Notes: generated by a model not told the origin, from the sequence alone. DNA of 64,000 nt from Hyphomicrobiales bacterium (GCA_900472395.1 UCHV01000021.1:62001-126000); one strand, 5' to 3'; positions 14,400 through 24,585 are shown, counted from the first letter of the stretch. Made by a program: numbers and translations.

Positions 14400-16508
14400 T
14401 TACATCTTGCCCGCAACCTTGATGGCAAACGCATATTCGAAGGCGATTTCCTCCAGTCGCTGGAAGCGACCGGACTTGCCGCCATGACCCGCGGCCATGT
14501 TCGTCTTGAGAAGGATCGGCGCCGTGCCGGTGGTGTTGTCGCGCAACTTGGCGACCCACTTGGTCGGTTCCCAGTAGGTAACGCGCGGATCTGTCAGGCC
14601 CGAGATCGCCAGGATCGGCGGGTACGCGCGGCCGGTGACATTGTCGTAGGGCGAATACGCCGCGATCCAGCGGTATTCCTCTTCGGAATCGATCGGGTTG
14701 CCCCATTCCGGCCATTCCGGCGGAGTGAGCGGCAGCGTATCGTCGAGCATGGTGGTCAGCACATCGACGAACGGCACGGCGGCGATGATGCCGGCAAATT
14801 TTTCCGGCGCCATGTTGGCGATCGCGCCCATCAGCATGCCGCCCGCAGAACCGCCTTCGGCGATGATGCGGTCATAGGCCGTGAAGCCGGTCGAAACGAG
14901 GTGATCGGCGGCGGATATGAAGTCCTTGAACGTGTTCTGCTTGTTCTCCATCTTGCCGTCTTCATACCACGCAAAGCCCTTGTCCTTGCCGCCGCGGATG
15001 TGGGCGATGGCGTAGACAATGCCGCGATCCGCCAAGGACAGGGCGTTGGTCGAGAACGACGCGGGAATGGTCATGCCATAGGCGCCGTAACCGTAAAGCA
15101 GGCAGGGCGAGGAACCGTCGAGCGGCGTATCCTTGCGGTACAGAAGCGAGACGGGCACCAGTTCGCCATCGTGCGCGGGCGCCATGACCCGGCGCGTGAC
15201 GTAATCGTCGGGATTGTGGCCGGACGGCACTTCCTGGGTTTTAAGCAGCACGCGTTCGCGCGTGACCATGTTGTAATCGAAAAGCTGCGTCGGCGTCGTC
15301 ATGGACGAGTAGGAAAAGCGGATCGTATCGGTCTCATATTCGGCGGCGCCGGACAGGCCGAGCGAATATGCCTCTTCGTCGAATGCGATCGCATGTTCCT
15401 CTCCGGTTGCCCGGTCGCGGATGACGATCTGCGGCAAGCCTTCCTTCCGCTGCAGCCAGATCAGATGGCGCGCATAGGCCATGTGGGAGATGATCAGGCG
15501 GCCCGGCTCATGCGGTACGACTTCCTTCCAGTTTTCCTTGCCCGGAGCGGAAGCCGGTGCTTCGACGATCTTGAAATCCTTGGCATCGCCGTCATTGGTC
15601 AGGATGTAGAAAATCTCGCCGCCTTCGGTCATCGAATATTCGATGCCTTCCTCGCGCTCCGCCACCAGCTTTGGTTCTGCCGAGAGGTCGGAAGTGGGGA
15701 TCAGGCGATATTCGGAGGTCTCGTGATCGTGAATATCGATATAGATGAAGTCATCGAGCAGCGAGCCGCCGACGCCCATGAAGAAGCCCGGATCCTTTTC
15801 CTCGAATACCAGCCGGTCTTGTGACTGTTTCTGACCGACGATGTGATGGAAAACCTTGGATGGGCGATGGTTCTCATCCTGCAGGGTGTAGAAAAAGCTC
15901 TTGCCATCGGGCGCCCAGACGCCGCCGCCTGCGGTGTTTTCGAGAACGTCCTCAAGATCTTTGCCGGTCGCGAGATCGCGGACGCGCAGTGTGTAATATT
16001 CCGAACCCTTGTCGTCGTAACCCCATATGCCGTGGGAATGATCGGTGGTGTGATCGATACCGGCGAGGCGGAAATAATCCTTGCCCTCTGCTTCCTTGTC
16101 GCCGTTGAGCAGGGTCTGCTTGTCGCCGCCATCGCGCGGGGTGCGGAAATAATGAGGCTGCTCGCCGCCGGTCACGAACAGCGAGCCATAGGCGAACGGG
16201 CCATCCTTCATCGGAACGGAGCTATCGTCTTCCTTGATGCGACCGCGCATTTCGGCAAACAGCGCCTTCTGCAGCTCGGTCGTGTCGCCCAGCGCTGCCT
16301 CCATGTAAGCGTTTTCAGCTTCCAGATGTTCGCGGATTTCCGGATCGAGCAGGCTCGGATCCTTGAACATCGCCTGCCAGTTATCGGCGCGCAGCCAGGC
16401 GTAATCGTCGGTGCGGGTTATGCCGTGATGGGTGTCGCTCACCGGTTTTTTCGGCGCGATAGGCGCGACGGGAAGGTTGGCGAAAGGCGATTTCGGGGAG
16501 GTGGCCAA
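14400..16508 (-). CDS. ptrB: Oligopeptidase B (S9A serine peptidase)
   Basis: Cytoplasmic peptidase that cuts short peptides after Arg or Lys. N-terminal beta-propeller, C-terminal alpha/beta-hydrolase. The catalytic Ser is in EGGSAGGML, Asp in GLTDPRVTYWEP and His in AAGHGGKSGR; all three are present. I place the start at the TTG codon 16508, giving 702 residues (E. coli PtrB about 686). GGAGTG lies just upstream of it, and the longer frame to an upstream ATG would add 25 unrelated residues. It diverges from the prc protease gene across about 210 bp. Confidence 0.92.
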   Translation of the reverse strand: MATSPKSPFANLPVAPIAPKKPVSDTHHGITRTDDYAWLRADNWQAMFKDPSLLDPEIREHLEAENAYMEAALGDTTELQKALFAEMRGRIKEDDSSVPMKDGPFAYGSLFVTGGEQPHYFRTPRDGGDKQTLLNGDKEAEGKDYFRLAGIDHTTDHSHGIWGYDDKGSEYYTLRVRDLATGKDLEDVLENTAGGGVWAPDGKSFFYTLQDENHRPSKVFHHIVGQKQSQDRLVFEEKDPGFFMGVGGSLLDDFIYIDIHDHETSEYRLIPTSDLSAEPKLVAEREEGIEYSMTEGGEIFYILTNDGDAKDFKIVEAPASAPGKENWKEVVPHEPGRLIISHMAYARHLIWLQRKEGLPQIVIRDRATGEEHAIAFDEEAYSLGLSGAAEYETDTIRFSYSSMTTPTQLFDYNMVTRERVLLKTQEVPSGHNPDDYVTRRVMAPAHDGELVPVSLLYRKDTPLDGSSPCLLYGYGAYGMTIPASFSTNALSLADRGIVYAIAHIRGGKDKGFAWYEDGKMENKQNTFKDFISAADHLVSTGFTAYDRIIAEGGSAGGMLMGAIANMAPEKFAGIIAAVPFVDVLTTMLDDTLPLTPPEWPEWGNPIDSEEEYRWIAAYSPYDNVTGRAYPPILAISGLTDPRVTYWEPTKWVAKLRDNTTGTAPILLKTNMAAGHGGKSGRFQRLEEIAFEYAFAIKVAGKM

Positions 16509-16720
16509 GGAAACACTCCGGATTGCATGAAGGAGTGCCACAGATAAGGGGCGGCATGCGGCGAAGCAAGCGGAGAGGATCACGAGTTTATGGTCGCAAT
16601 GGCAGCGGTCGACGGTGGATCACCAATCCTTGTTCAGCTTCCTCGGTTGCCAAAACGCCATATTTGCTCCACCTAACCCGCTTAGGACAATTCCGGCGAT
16701 GCAAATGGGGTCATAGCTGA

Positions 16721-18799
16721 ATGCGCATAAGATACGGTCTGATCGGCTTAATCCTTTCACTTGCTGCCACTGCCGAGGCGAGAGAGCTTCCTGAACTGGC
16801 GCCGGTGGAGCGACAGGCGCAAGCTGCCCATCTGAGTGCGCAATTCCTGACGCGATATGCCTATAAGCCCGTGAAGCTCGATGACGCGCTGTCGGCCAAG
16901 ATCATGAACCAGTTCATCAAATCGCTCGATCCGGACAGGATGCTGTTCGCTCAGGCCGATATCGACACGTTCATGGCCGACAACAAGAAGCTCGATGACG
17001 CCATTCTCGGCGAAAACCTGACGATCCCGTTTTCGATCTTCAGTACCTATTCGCAGCGCGTCGTGGATCGCATGACCTATGCGCAGGGCTTGCTGAAGCA
17101 GCCGTTCGATTTCACCGTGCAGGAAGATTTTCCGATCTTGCGCGAGGATGCGCCATGGGCGAAGTCCGACGAGGAAAGCAATGAGCTTTGGCGTAAACGC
17201 GTCAAAAGCGACTGGCTGCGGCTGAAAATCGCCGGCCAGAACGATGAGACCATCCGGAAAACGCTCGGCAAACGATACCAGAACATTCTCGACCGCGTTT
17301 ATACCTACAAGAGTGACGACGTTTTCCAGTCGTTCATGGCCGCCTATACGACGTCGGTGGATCCGCATACGGACTATTTCGGCGCAAAGGCTTCGGAAGA
17401 ATTCGACATTTCCATGCGGCTTTCGCTCGTCGGCATCGGCGCCGTCCTGCAGGACCGCGACGGTTATACCACCATCCGCGAACTCGTTGCCGGTGGTCCG
17501 GCGCAACTGTCCGGCAAGATAGCGGTCGGCGATCGCATCATCGGTGTCGGCCAGGGCGAGGACGGCGCTATCGAGGAAGTTGTCGGCACGCGTCTCGATG
17601 AGGTCGTGCAACTGATCCGTGGCAAGGAAGATTCCGTGGTCCGGCTGGACGTTCTGCCGGCCGATGCCGGCGAAAGCGGCAGCCACCGTGTCATCAGCCT
17701 TGTCCGTGAAAAGATCAGCCTCGAAAAGCAGGCCGCCGCCAAGACTGTCATTCCGATCGAGGAAAACGGCGCGACACGCAAGATCGGCGTGATCACGCTG
17801 CCGGCATTCTACGAGGATTTTGAAGCGCGCCAGAAGGGCGACAAGGATTACCGTGGCGCGAGCCGCGATGTCGCCAAGCTTCTCGGAGAGCTGAAACAGG
17901 AAAATGTCGATGGCGTCCTGATCGATCTGCGCGACAACGGCGGTGGTTCGCTGACAGAAGCAATCGAGATGACGGGCCTGTTCGTCGGCAAGGGACCGGT
18001 GGTCCAGCAGCGAAATGCCGAAGGGGAAATCAAGGTCGAGAGCGACGATCTTTCCAAGCCCGCATGGACCGGACCGGTCGGCGTGCTGATCAATCGCGGT
18101 TCGGCCTCGGCGTCCGAAATTTTCGCTGCAGCGATCCAGGATTACGGTCGCGGCGTGATCATCGGCGACCCCAGCTTCGGCAAGGGCAGCGTACAGACGG
18201 TGGTCAATCTCGATCGCATCATGAAGAATACCGATGCCAATCTTGGAGAACTGAAGCTGACGATTGCGCAGTTCTTCCGCATTGATGGCGGAACGACCCA
18301 GCTGCGTGGCGTCACCCCGGATATCAGCCTGCCCGGTCTTGCCGACCCCAAGACCTTTGGGGAAGCGAGCTACGAAAATGCGCTGCCATGGACGCAGATC
18401 AAGCCGGCAAAACACAAGGACGCTGGCGACATGACAGCGGTCGTGCCGCAATTGCAGGAACGCCACGAAACCCGTGTCAAGGACGATGCCGATTTCCAGC
18501 GTTTCGTCGAGGACGCCAACGAGCTTAAGGCACAACGCGAAAAACGCACCATTTCCCTGAACGAGGCGGAACGCCGTAAGGAAATGGACGCGATGACTGC
18601 GCGCCTCAAGGCCCGTCAGGAAGCGGGTGGCTCTGCGCCGCAGGATGACGATGGCCTGCAATCGAACGAGCGCAGCCTGACGGCGGACCTGGCCCTCGAA
18701 AGCGCGCGCAAGAACGCAAAAGACGTGCTGCGCAACGAAGCGGCGGCGATCGTCGCCGACCAGGCCGATATCCTGTCGAAGCCCGGCAAGCGCCCGTAA
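16721..18799 (+). CDS. prc: C-terminal (tail-specific) processing peptidase, S41A
   Basis: Periplasmic serine protease of the Prc/Tsp family, 692 residues, close to E. coli Prc (about 680). The signal peptide runs from MRIRYG through a Leu/Ala core to AEA. An N-terminal helical part is followed by a PDZ domain (GAVLQDRDGYTTIRELVAGG) and the S41 core (VDGVLIDLRDNGGGSLTEAI). The catalytic Ser is in GSASASEIFAAA and the Lys in SFGKGSVQTV. It trims or degrades periplasmic and lipoprotein substrates. It is a single gene with a terminator hairpin after it. Confidence 0.94.
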   Translation: MRIRYGLIGLILSLAATAEARELPELAPVERQAQAAHLSAQFLTRYAYKPVKLDDALSAKIMNQFIKSLDPDRMLFAQADIDTFMADNKKLDDAILGENLTIPFSIFSTYSQRVVDRMTYAQGLLKQPFDFTVQEDFPILREDAPWAKSDEESNELWRKRVKSDWLRLKIAGQNDETIRKTLGKRYQNILDRVYTYKSDDVFQSFMAAYTTSVDPHTDYFGAKASEEFDISMRLSLVGIGAVLQDRDGYTTIRELVAGGPAQLSGKIAVGDRIIGVGQGEDGAIEEVVGTRLDEVVQLIRGKEDSVVRLDVLPADAGESGSHRVISLVREKISLEKQAAAKTVIPIEENGATRKIGVITLPAFYEDFEARQKGDKDYRGASRDVAKLLGELKQENVDGVLIDLRDNGGGSLTEAIEMTGLFVGKGPVVQQRNAEGEIKVESDDLSKPAWTGPVGVLINRGSASASEIFAAAIQDYGRGVIIGDPSFGKGSVQTVVNLDRIMKNTDANLGELKLTIAQFFRIDGGTTQLRGVTPDISLPGLADPKTFGEASYENALPWTQIKPAKHKDAGDMTAVVPQLQERHETRVKDDADFQRFVEDANELKAQREKRTISLNEAERRKEMDAMTARLKARQEAGGSAPQDDDGLQSNERSLTADLALESARKNAKDVLRNEAAAIVADQADILSKPGKRP

Positions 18800-18807
18800 A
18801 ATGTTCA

Positions 18808-18838
18808 AAGCGGGGAGAGGCACGGTCTCTTCCCGCTT
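18808..18838. terminator. Hairpin between convergent prc and lysR-type genes
   Basis: A 12-bp stem AAGCGGGGAGAG/CTCTTCCCGCTT (one G-U pair) with a 7-nt loop sits in the 55-bp convergent gap. The plus-strand side is followed by CGTCACTTCCTTTTT. Probably a bidirectional terminator. Confidence 0.65.
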
Positions 18839-18854
18839 CGTCACTTCCTTTTTC

Positions 18855-19781
18855 TTACGGTTTGGGTCCGTGGAACGCCTTGCTGTTCGTTTCGACGACA
18901 CCGAAAATGTAATCCGCGACGGCGCGAAATCGCGGGATATGCGCCGTGTCGCGATGGCGGATCAGCCAATAATGACGGGTTAATTGCACTTCGTTGGCCA
19001 GAACGATCTGAAGATCGGGCTGCCGGCTGGCAATAAAATGCGGCAGGATGCAAAGCCCCTGACCGTTCAGCGTTGCCGTCAGCTGTGCATAGATGCTGGA
19101 ACTCTGGAAGCGCGGCTTGATACCCGGATGCACGTCATCGAGATAATCGAGACCCGGAGCAAAGATCATGTCCTGTATGTAACCGATGAACGGATGATCG
19201 AGCAGGTCGGCACGACGTTTCAGTTCCGGCTTGTCGGCGAGGTATCGCTTCGAGCCATAGACGCTCAGCGTGTAGTTGGTGATTTTTTCGATCATGTACG
19301 GCCCGGCCTTGGGCGGATCAAGCGTCACCGCGATGTCTGCTTCCTTGCGCGATAGCGACATGATCTGCTGGATCGTCACCAGTTCCAGCGACAGGTTGGG
19401 GTTCTGCCGGGTAAAATCATCGATCTGGTGGGCAAAGAAGAAATTCGCAAACCCTTCCGGCATGCTGAGCCGGATCACGCCGCGATGGGCGGCTGCGCCA
19501 TCGTTGATATCCGCCTGCAGCCGGTCGGTTTCCAGTTCGATCTTTTCCGCCGTTTCGATGAAGCGTTGACCCATGGCGGTCAGCACATAACCGCGCGGAT
19601 TACGCTCGAACAATTTCACCTTTAGAGCGAATTCCAGCCGGTCGATGCGGCGTGACACGGTAGCGTGACTGGTACGCAGGTGCCGTGCGGCAGTCGATAG
19701 CTGGCTGGTGCGCGCGACCGCCAGAAAATACTGCAGGTCATCCCAGGTGAAGTTGGGATTGAAGGCGGGATTACTGGGCAT
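18855..19781 (-). CDS. LysR-family transcriptional regulator
   Basis: 308 residues. N-terminal winged HTH (DDLQYFLAVARTSQLSTAARHL, then TSHATVSRRIDRLE) and a C-terminal substrate-binding domain. The ATG at 19781 is chosen because GGGAG lies 5-6 bases upstream. It diverges from the branched-chain-type importer operon and most likely controls it in response to the imported compound. Two copies of TGCACAGAT in the shared 184-bp gap are candidate sites. Confidence 0.92.
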   Translation of the reverse strand: MPSNPAFNPNFTWDDLQYFLAVARTSQLSTAARHLRTSHATVSRRIDRLEFALKVKLFERNPRGYVLTAMGQRFIETAEKIELETDRLQADINDGAAAHRGVIRLSMPEGFANFFFAHQIDDFTRQNPNLSLELVTIQQIMSLSRKEADIAVTLDPPKAGPYMIEKITNYTLSVYGSKRYLADKPELKRRADLLDHPFIGYIQDMIFAPGLDYLDDVHPGIKPRFQSSSIYAQLTATLNGQGLCILPHFIASRQPDLQIVLANEVQLTRHYWLIRHRDTAHIPRFRAVADYIFGVVETNSKAFHGPKP

Positions 19782-19805
19782 GTTTCTCCCGTATCTGTTC
19801 AAAAA

Positions 19806-19924
19806 TGCACAGATGCTGTTTGCAATTAATAATGGCGGGCTTCTTGCGTCAACGCATGTTTTCCTCAACCATGCCTTTCAGGAGAACCGCTTGGAGGAGG
19901 GCGGTTTGCCAAAACTGCACAGAT
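19806..19924. promoter_or_regulatory. Pair of TGCACAGAT direct repeats in lysR/importer gap
   Basis: TGCACAGAT occurs at 19806-19814 and 19916-19924, exactly 110 bp apart, each preceded by an A-rich run. LysR regulators often use separated sites across a divergent promoter. Function is inferred from placement only. Confidence 0.4.
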
Positions 19925-19965
19925 TTACGCCCAACGACATTTTGCAATCTCTGGGAGGAGACATC

Positions 19966-21180
19966 ATGCGAAAGACGTTTCTGGCATCGCTGGCCCTTGT
20001 TCTGGCCAGCAGCACGGCATTTGCCCAAACCGCTGCCGGCAGCCCTTCCGACGGAAAAGTGAAGATCGGCATCCTGAACGACCAGTCCGGCGTTTACGCC
20101 GATTTCGGCGGCAAATCGTCGGTCGAGGCTGCCAGGATGGCGGTTGAGGATTTCGGCGGCAAGGTGCTGGGCGTGCCGGTGGAGATTGTCGATGCCGACC
20201 ATCAGAACAAGCCGGACGTCGCCTCCAACATCGCCCGCCAGTGGTACGATACCCAGCAGGTCGATGCGATCATGGACCTGACGACGTCGTCCGTCGGTCT
20301 TGCGGTGCAGGCGCTGTCCAAGGAAAAGAAGCGCATTACCATCAATACCGGCGCAGCGACGGTCGATCTGACCGGCAAGGCCTGCACACCCTATGGTTTC
20401 CACTGGGCTTATGACACCCACGCTCTGGCGGTCGGCACCGGCGGCGCGATGGTCAAGCAGGGCGGCGACAGCTGGTACTTCCTCACCGCCGATTATGCCT
20501 TCGGTTATTCGCTCGAACAGCAGACCAGCGATTACGTGAAGGCCAATGGCGGCACGATTTTGGGCTCGGTACGGCATCCGCTTTCCAGCCAGGATTTCTC
20601 GTCCTTCCTGCTGCAGGCACAGTCCTCCGGCGCCAAGGTGATCGGCCTTGCCAATGCCGGCCTGGACACCGCCAACTCGATCAAGCAGGCGGCCGAATTC
20701 GGCATTGTTCAGGGTGGCCAGAAACTGGCGGCTCTTCTGTTCACGCTCGCCGAAGTGCATGGCCTTGGCCTTGAAGCGGCGCAGGGGCTGACACTGACGG
20801 AAGGCTATTACTGGAACCTCGACGACAAGAGCCGCGAGTTCGGCAAGAAGTTTTTCGCCAAGACACAGAAGATGCCGAACATGGTGCATGCCGGCACCTA
20901 CTCCGCTGTGACCCACTACCTGAAGGCCGTGGAGAAAGCGGGCACGGATGACGCCGACGCGGTGGCAAAGGCCATGCGTGAACTGCCGGTCGACGACTTT
21001 TTCGGTCGCGGCGGCACGGTTGCCGCCAATGGGCGCATGATCCACGACATGTATCTCTTGCAGGTGAAAAAGCCGGACGAAAGCAAGGAGCCGTGGGATT
21101 ATTTCAACGTGCTCGCCACCATCCCCGGCAAGGAAGCCTATCTCGATCCGGCCAAGGCCGGTTGCGAACTGGTCAAATAA
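19966..21180 (+). CDS. Branched-chain-type ABC importer substrate-binding protein
   Basis: Periplasmic binding protein (LivJ/UrtA-like, family 4), 404 residues. A clear Sec signal peptide (MRKTFLASLALVLASSTAFA) starts at 19966 behind GGGAGGAG, and this fixes the start despite a longer upstream frame. The mature protein begins VKIGILNDQSGVYADFGGKS, the usual opening of the family. It heads a six- or seven-gene operon and overlaps the ATPase start by one base. The family is broad (amino acids, amides, aromatic acids), so the ligand is open. Confidence 0.93.
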   Translation: MRKTFLASLALVLASSTAFAQTAAGSPSDGKVKIGILNDQSGVYADFGGKSSVEAARMAVEDFGGKVLGVPVEIVDADHQNKPDVASNIARQWYDTQQVDAIMDLTTSSVGLAVQALSKEKKRITINTGAATVDLTGKACTPYGFHWAYDTHALAVGTGGAMVKQGGDSWYFLTADYAFGYSLEQQTSDYVKANGGTILGSVRHPLSSQDFSSFLLQAQSSGAKVIGLANAGLDTANSIKQAAEFGIVQGGQKLAALLFTLAEVHGLGLEAAQGLTLTEGYYWNLDDKSREFGKKFFAKTQKMPNMVHAGTYSAVTHYLKAVEKAGTDDADAVAKAMRELPVDDFFGRGGTVAANGRMIHDMYLLQVKKPDESKEPWDYFNVLATIPGKEAYLDPAKAGCELVK

Positions 21181-21965
21181 TGGCAGTGGCCAACACAGTC
21201 GTGCACGAGGAACAGCCGCGGGTGGTGTTGTCCGCCCGCGGTCTGTCCAAGGGGTTCGGCGCCTTCATGGCGGTGAAGAACGTCGATCTCGACATTGAAC
21301 ATGCGCGCGTTCACGCGCTGATCGGTCCGAATGGCGCCGGCAAGACCACCGTGTTCAACCTTCTCACCAAGTTTTTGCAGCCGACGGCCGGGTCCATCAG
21401 CCTGCTAGGTACCGACATCACCAAAATCGCGCCCGACAAGGTGGCGCGTATGGGGCTGGTGCGTTCTTTCCAGATTTCAGCGGTGTTTCCGCATCTGTCG
21501 GTGCTCGACAATGTGCGCGTGGCGTTGCAGCGGCCGAACGGTCTCTCGACACAGTTCTGGCTGCCCATGTCATCGCTGGACCGTTTGAACGAGCGCGCCG
21601 ACGATCTCATCGAAACGGTGGGGCTGAAGCGCGAACGTGACATGCTGGCCGCCGATCTTTCCTACGGCCGCAAGCGCGTGCTGGAAATTGCCACCACGCT
21701 GGCGCTCGATCCAAAAGTGCTTCTGCTCGATGAGCCGATGGCCGGTATGGGGCAGGAGGATATCGGCGCGGTTTCCAACATTATCCGCGAAGTGGCAAAA
21801 AACCGGGCGGTGCTGATGGTGGAGCACAATCTCTCGGTCGTGGCCGATATCTGCCACCAGGTGACGGTATTGCAGCGCGGCGAAATTCTGGCCGAAGGCG
21901 ATTATGCCACGGTCGCTCAGGATGAGCGTGTGCGGCTTGCCTATATGGGCACGGAGGAGGCGTGA
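21180..21965 (+). CDS. ABC importer ATPase, LivG type
   Basis: 261 residues. Walker A GPNGAGKTT, signature LSYGRKRVLEIA, Walker B VLLLDEPMAGM and the switch segment VLMVEHNLSVV are all present. The LivG-type 'signature' lacks the common SGG, as is usual in this subgroup. The start ATG shares its first base with the TAA stop of the binding-protein gene, and its stop shares a base with the next ATG. This indicates tight translational coupling. Confidence 0.94.
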   Translation: MAVANTVVHEEQPRVVLSARGLSKGFGAFMAVKNVDLDIEHARVHALIGPNGAGKTTVFNLLTKFLQPTAGSISLLGTDITKIAPDKVARMGLVRSFQISAVFPHLSVLDNVRVALQRPNGLSTQFWLPMSSLDRLNERADDLIETVGLKRERDMLAADLSYGRKRVLEIATTLALDPKVLLLDEPMAGMGQEDIGAVSNIIREVAKNRAVLMVEHNLSVVADICHQVTVLQRGEILAEGDYATVAQDERVRLAYMGTEEA

Positions 21966-22669
21966 TGGCGCAACCGCTGCTTCAGGTTTCCAACCTCAAT
22001 GCCTGGTATGGCGAAAGCCATATTCTGCATGGCGTCGACATGACGGTGGGCGAGGGTGAGACAATCACCATTCTCGGCCGTAACGGCGTCGGCAAGACCA
22101 CGACCCTGCGCACGATCATGGGCATCTTGCGCGAGCGCAAGGGCGAGATCCGCTTCGGCGGCAAGGACATGTTGTCCGTGCCACTGCATAAAACGGCGCA
22201 TGCCGGGCTCGGTTTCGTGCCGGAAGAACGCGGCATATTCTCCACGCTGACCGTCGAGGAAAACCTCATGCTGCCGCCGGTCGTGGCGGGAGGCGGCATG
22301 TCGCTGGACGAAATCTACGCGCTTTTCCCGAACCTGCAGGAACGCCGCACCAGCCCCGGCACGAAACTGTCTGGTGGCGAGCAGCAGATGCTGGCAATCG
22401 CCCGCATCCTGCGCACCGGCGTGAAACTGCTGATCCTGGATGAGCCGACCGAGGGGCTTGCACCCGTCATCGTCCAGCGCATCGGCGAGGTTCTGAAAAC
22501 GCTGAAGGCGCGCGGCATGACGGTTCTGATGGTGGAGCAGAACTTTCGCTTTGCCAGCAAGGTCGCCGACCGCTTCTACCTGATGGATCATGGCAGGATG
22601 GTCGCCGACTTTCCGGTGGGAGAACTGCCGCAGCGTATGGATATGCTGCACAAGGTGCTGGGGGTCTGA
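21965..22669 (+). CDS. ABC importer ATPase, LivF type
   Basis: 234 residues. Walker A GRNGVGKTT, signature LSGGEQQMLAIAR, Walker B LLILDEPTEGLAP and VLMVEQNFRFA. The ATG at 21965 overlaps the previous TGA by one base. Partner of the LivG-type subunit in the heterodimeric ATPase of the importer. Confidence 0.94.
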   Translation: MAQPLLQVSNLNAWYGESHILHGVDMTVGEGETITILGRNGVGKTTTLRTIMGILRERKGEIRFGGKDMLSVPLHKTAHAGLGFVPEERGIFSTLTVEENLMLPPVVAGGGMSLDEIYALFPNLQERRTSPGTKLSGGEQQMLAIARILRTGVKLLILDEPTEGLAPVIVQRIGEVLKTLKARGMTVLMVEQNFRFASKVADRFYLMDHGRMVADFPVGELPQRMDMLHKVLGV

Positions 22670-22671
22670 CA

Positions 22672-23559
22672 ATGACGATGATTTTCGGCATTCCGCTGCA
22701 GGCGTTTTTCGGTCAGTTGCTGATCGGCCTGATCAACGGATCCTTCTACGCGCTTTTAAGCCTTGGCCTCGCCGTCATCTTCGGGCTGTTGCGGGTCATC
22801 AACTTTGCCCACGGCGCGCAATATATGCTCGGCGCTTTCGTGGCGATGCTGATGCTGCAATATTTCGGCATCAATTACTGGTTTGCCCTGCTGCTGGCGC
22901 CGCTGGTTGTCGGCCTGTTCGGCGCAATCGTCGAACGTCTGCTGCTGTCGCGGCTTTACAAGCTCGATCACCTTTATGGCCTGCTTTTCACCTTCGGTTT
23001 GGCGCTGACCATTGAGGGCACGTTCCGTTATCTCTACGGCTCTTCCGGCCAGCCTTATGCGCCGCCGCCGCAACTCACGGGTGCCACCAATCTCGGCTTC
23101 ATGTTCCTGCCCAATTATCGCGGCTGGGTGGTGGTCGTGTCGTTGGTCGTGTGCATCGGCACATGGCTTTTGATCGAAAAGACCAAGCTCGGCGCATATC
23201 TGCGCGCCGCCACCGAAAATGCCACGCTGGTTCAGGCTTTCGGGGTGAACGTGCCGCTCCTCCTGACGCTCACTTACGGCATCGGCGCTGCCCTGGCCGC
23301 CTTTGCCGGTGTGCTGGCCGCACCCGTCTATCAGGTGTCACCGCTGATGGGGTCGAACATCATCATCGTGGTTTTCGCGGTCGTCGTGGTCGGTGGCATG
23401 GGCTCGATCATGGGGGCCATCCTGACCGGTTACATGCTCGGCATCGCCGAGGGGTTGACCAAGGTATTTTATCCGGAAGCGTCCAATATCGTCATCTTCG
23501 TGATCATGGCGATCGTGCTTCTCATCCGTCCGGCCGGTCTGTTCGGCCGGGATGCTTGA
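22672..23559 (+). CDS. ABC importer permease, LivH type
   Basis: Inner-membrane permease, 295 residues with about eight hydrophobic segments. It starts with the family pattern QLLIGLINGSFYALLSLGLA followed by VINFAHGAQYMLGAF. The C-terminal coupling region contains GGMGSIMGAILTGYMLG. It lies 2 bp after the LivF-type gene. Confidence 0.93.
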   Translation: MTMIFGIPLQAFFGQLLIGLINGSFYALLSLGLAVIFGLLRVINFAHGAQYMLGAFVAMLMLQYFGINYWFALLLAPLVVGLFGAIVERLLLSRLYKLDHLYGLLFTFGLALTIEGTFRYLYGSSGQPYAPPPQLTGATNLGFMFLPNYRGWVVVVSLVVCIGTWLLIEKTKLGAYLRAATENATLVQAFGVNVPLLLTLTYGIGAALAAFAGVLAAPVYQVSPLMGSNIIIVVFAVVVVGGMGSIMGAILTGYMLGIAEGLTKVFYPEASNIVIFVIMAIVLLIRPAGLFGRDA

Positions 23560-23574
23560 GGAAGGAGACCTGAC

Positions 23575-24573
23575 ATGAGCGACGCCATCCAGACAACCGC
23601 GACGGTTCGCACGGAGCGATCAGCAACCGCTTCCAAAACCTATATGGCCTTCCTTGCCATCGGCATTCTTCTGCTCGCCATCGCGCCGTTCTTTTTCTAC
23701 CCTATCTTTCTGATGAAGCTTTTGTGCTTCGCGCTGTTTGCCTGCGCCTTCAATCTGCTGCTCGGTTATACCGGTCTCCTGTCCTTCGGACATGCAGCCT
23801 TTTTCGGCGGCGCGGCCTATTTCACCGCTCACGTCGTCAAGGAATGGGGATTTCCCCCGGAGATCGGCATTCTGGTCGGTGCAGCCGGCGCGGCGGGGCT
23901 GGGCCTGATCATGGGCTTTTTCGCCATTCGGCGGCAAGGCATCTATTTTGCCATGATCACACTGGCGCTGTCGCAGATGTTCTTTTTCTTCTGCCTGCAG
24001 GCAAAGTTTACCCATGGCGAAGACGGTATTCAGTCGGTGCCGCGCGGGCACCTGTTCGGTTTCATCGATCTCGCTGATACCACCAACATGTATTATTTCG
24101 TGCTGGCGGTTTTCCTGATCGGCATGGTGGTCATCTGGCGGTTCATCAACTCGCCCTTCGGCATGATCCTCAAATCGATCCGGGAAAACGAGCAGCGCGC
24201 CATTTCGCTCGGTTATTCGGTCGCTCGTTACAAACTCGGTGCCTTCGTCATGTCGGCAGCGCTGGCGGGGCTTGCCGGCGGCACCAAGGCGCTGGTGTTC
24301 CAGTTCGCCACGCTCACCGATGTCGGTTGGCAGATGTCCGGCGAGGTGATCCTGATGACGCTGCTCGGCGGCATCGGCACACTGATCGGTCCCGTCTTCG
24401 GTGCCGGTCTGGTGGTCGCCCTGCAGAACTATCTGGCCACGTCGCAATTCCCGGTCACCATCATCACCGGCGTCGTTTTCATGGTCTGCGTTCTGCTTTT
24501 CCGCCGCGGCATCATCGGCGAGTTTTATGCCTCGCGCCTTGGCCGAAAACTCGGTTTCGAGCACCGGCGCTGA
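23575..24573 (+). CDS. ABC importer permease, LivM type
   Basis: Inner-membrane permease, 332 residues. The LivM pattern LLLGYTGLLSFGHAAFFGGA is near residue 65 and the coupling region ENEQRAISLGY near 208, followed by GGIGTLIGPVFGAG. GGAAGGAG precedes the start. It completes the importer and is followed within 12 bp by an oxidoreductase gene. Confidence 0.93.
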   Translation: MSDAIQTTATVRTERSATASKTYMAFLAIGILLLAIAPFFFYPIFLMKLLCFALFACAFNLLLGYTGLLSFGHAAFFGGAAYFTAHVVKEWGFPPEIGILVGAAGAAGLGLIMGFFAIRRQGIYFAMITLALSQMFFFFCLQAKFTHGEDGIQSVPRGHLFGFIDLADTTNMYYFVLAVFLIGMVVIWRFINSPFGMILKSIRENEQRAISLGYSVARYKLGAFVMSAALAGLAGGTKALVFQFATLTDVGWQMSGEVILMTLLGGIGTLIGPVFGAGLVVALQNYLATSQFPVTIITGVVFMVCVLLFRRGIIGEFYASRLGRKLGFEHRR

Positions 24574-24585
24574 CGGGCGAAGACC

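Noticed and set aside
16757-18901. 714-residue minus-strand frame opposite prc
   Set aside because: High-GC antisense frame; the plus strand has an unambiguous S41 protease with all catalytic residues.
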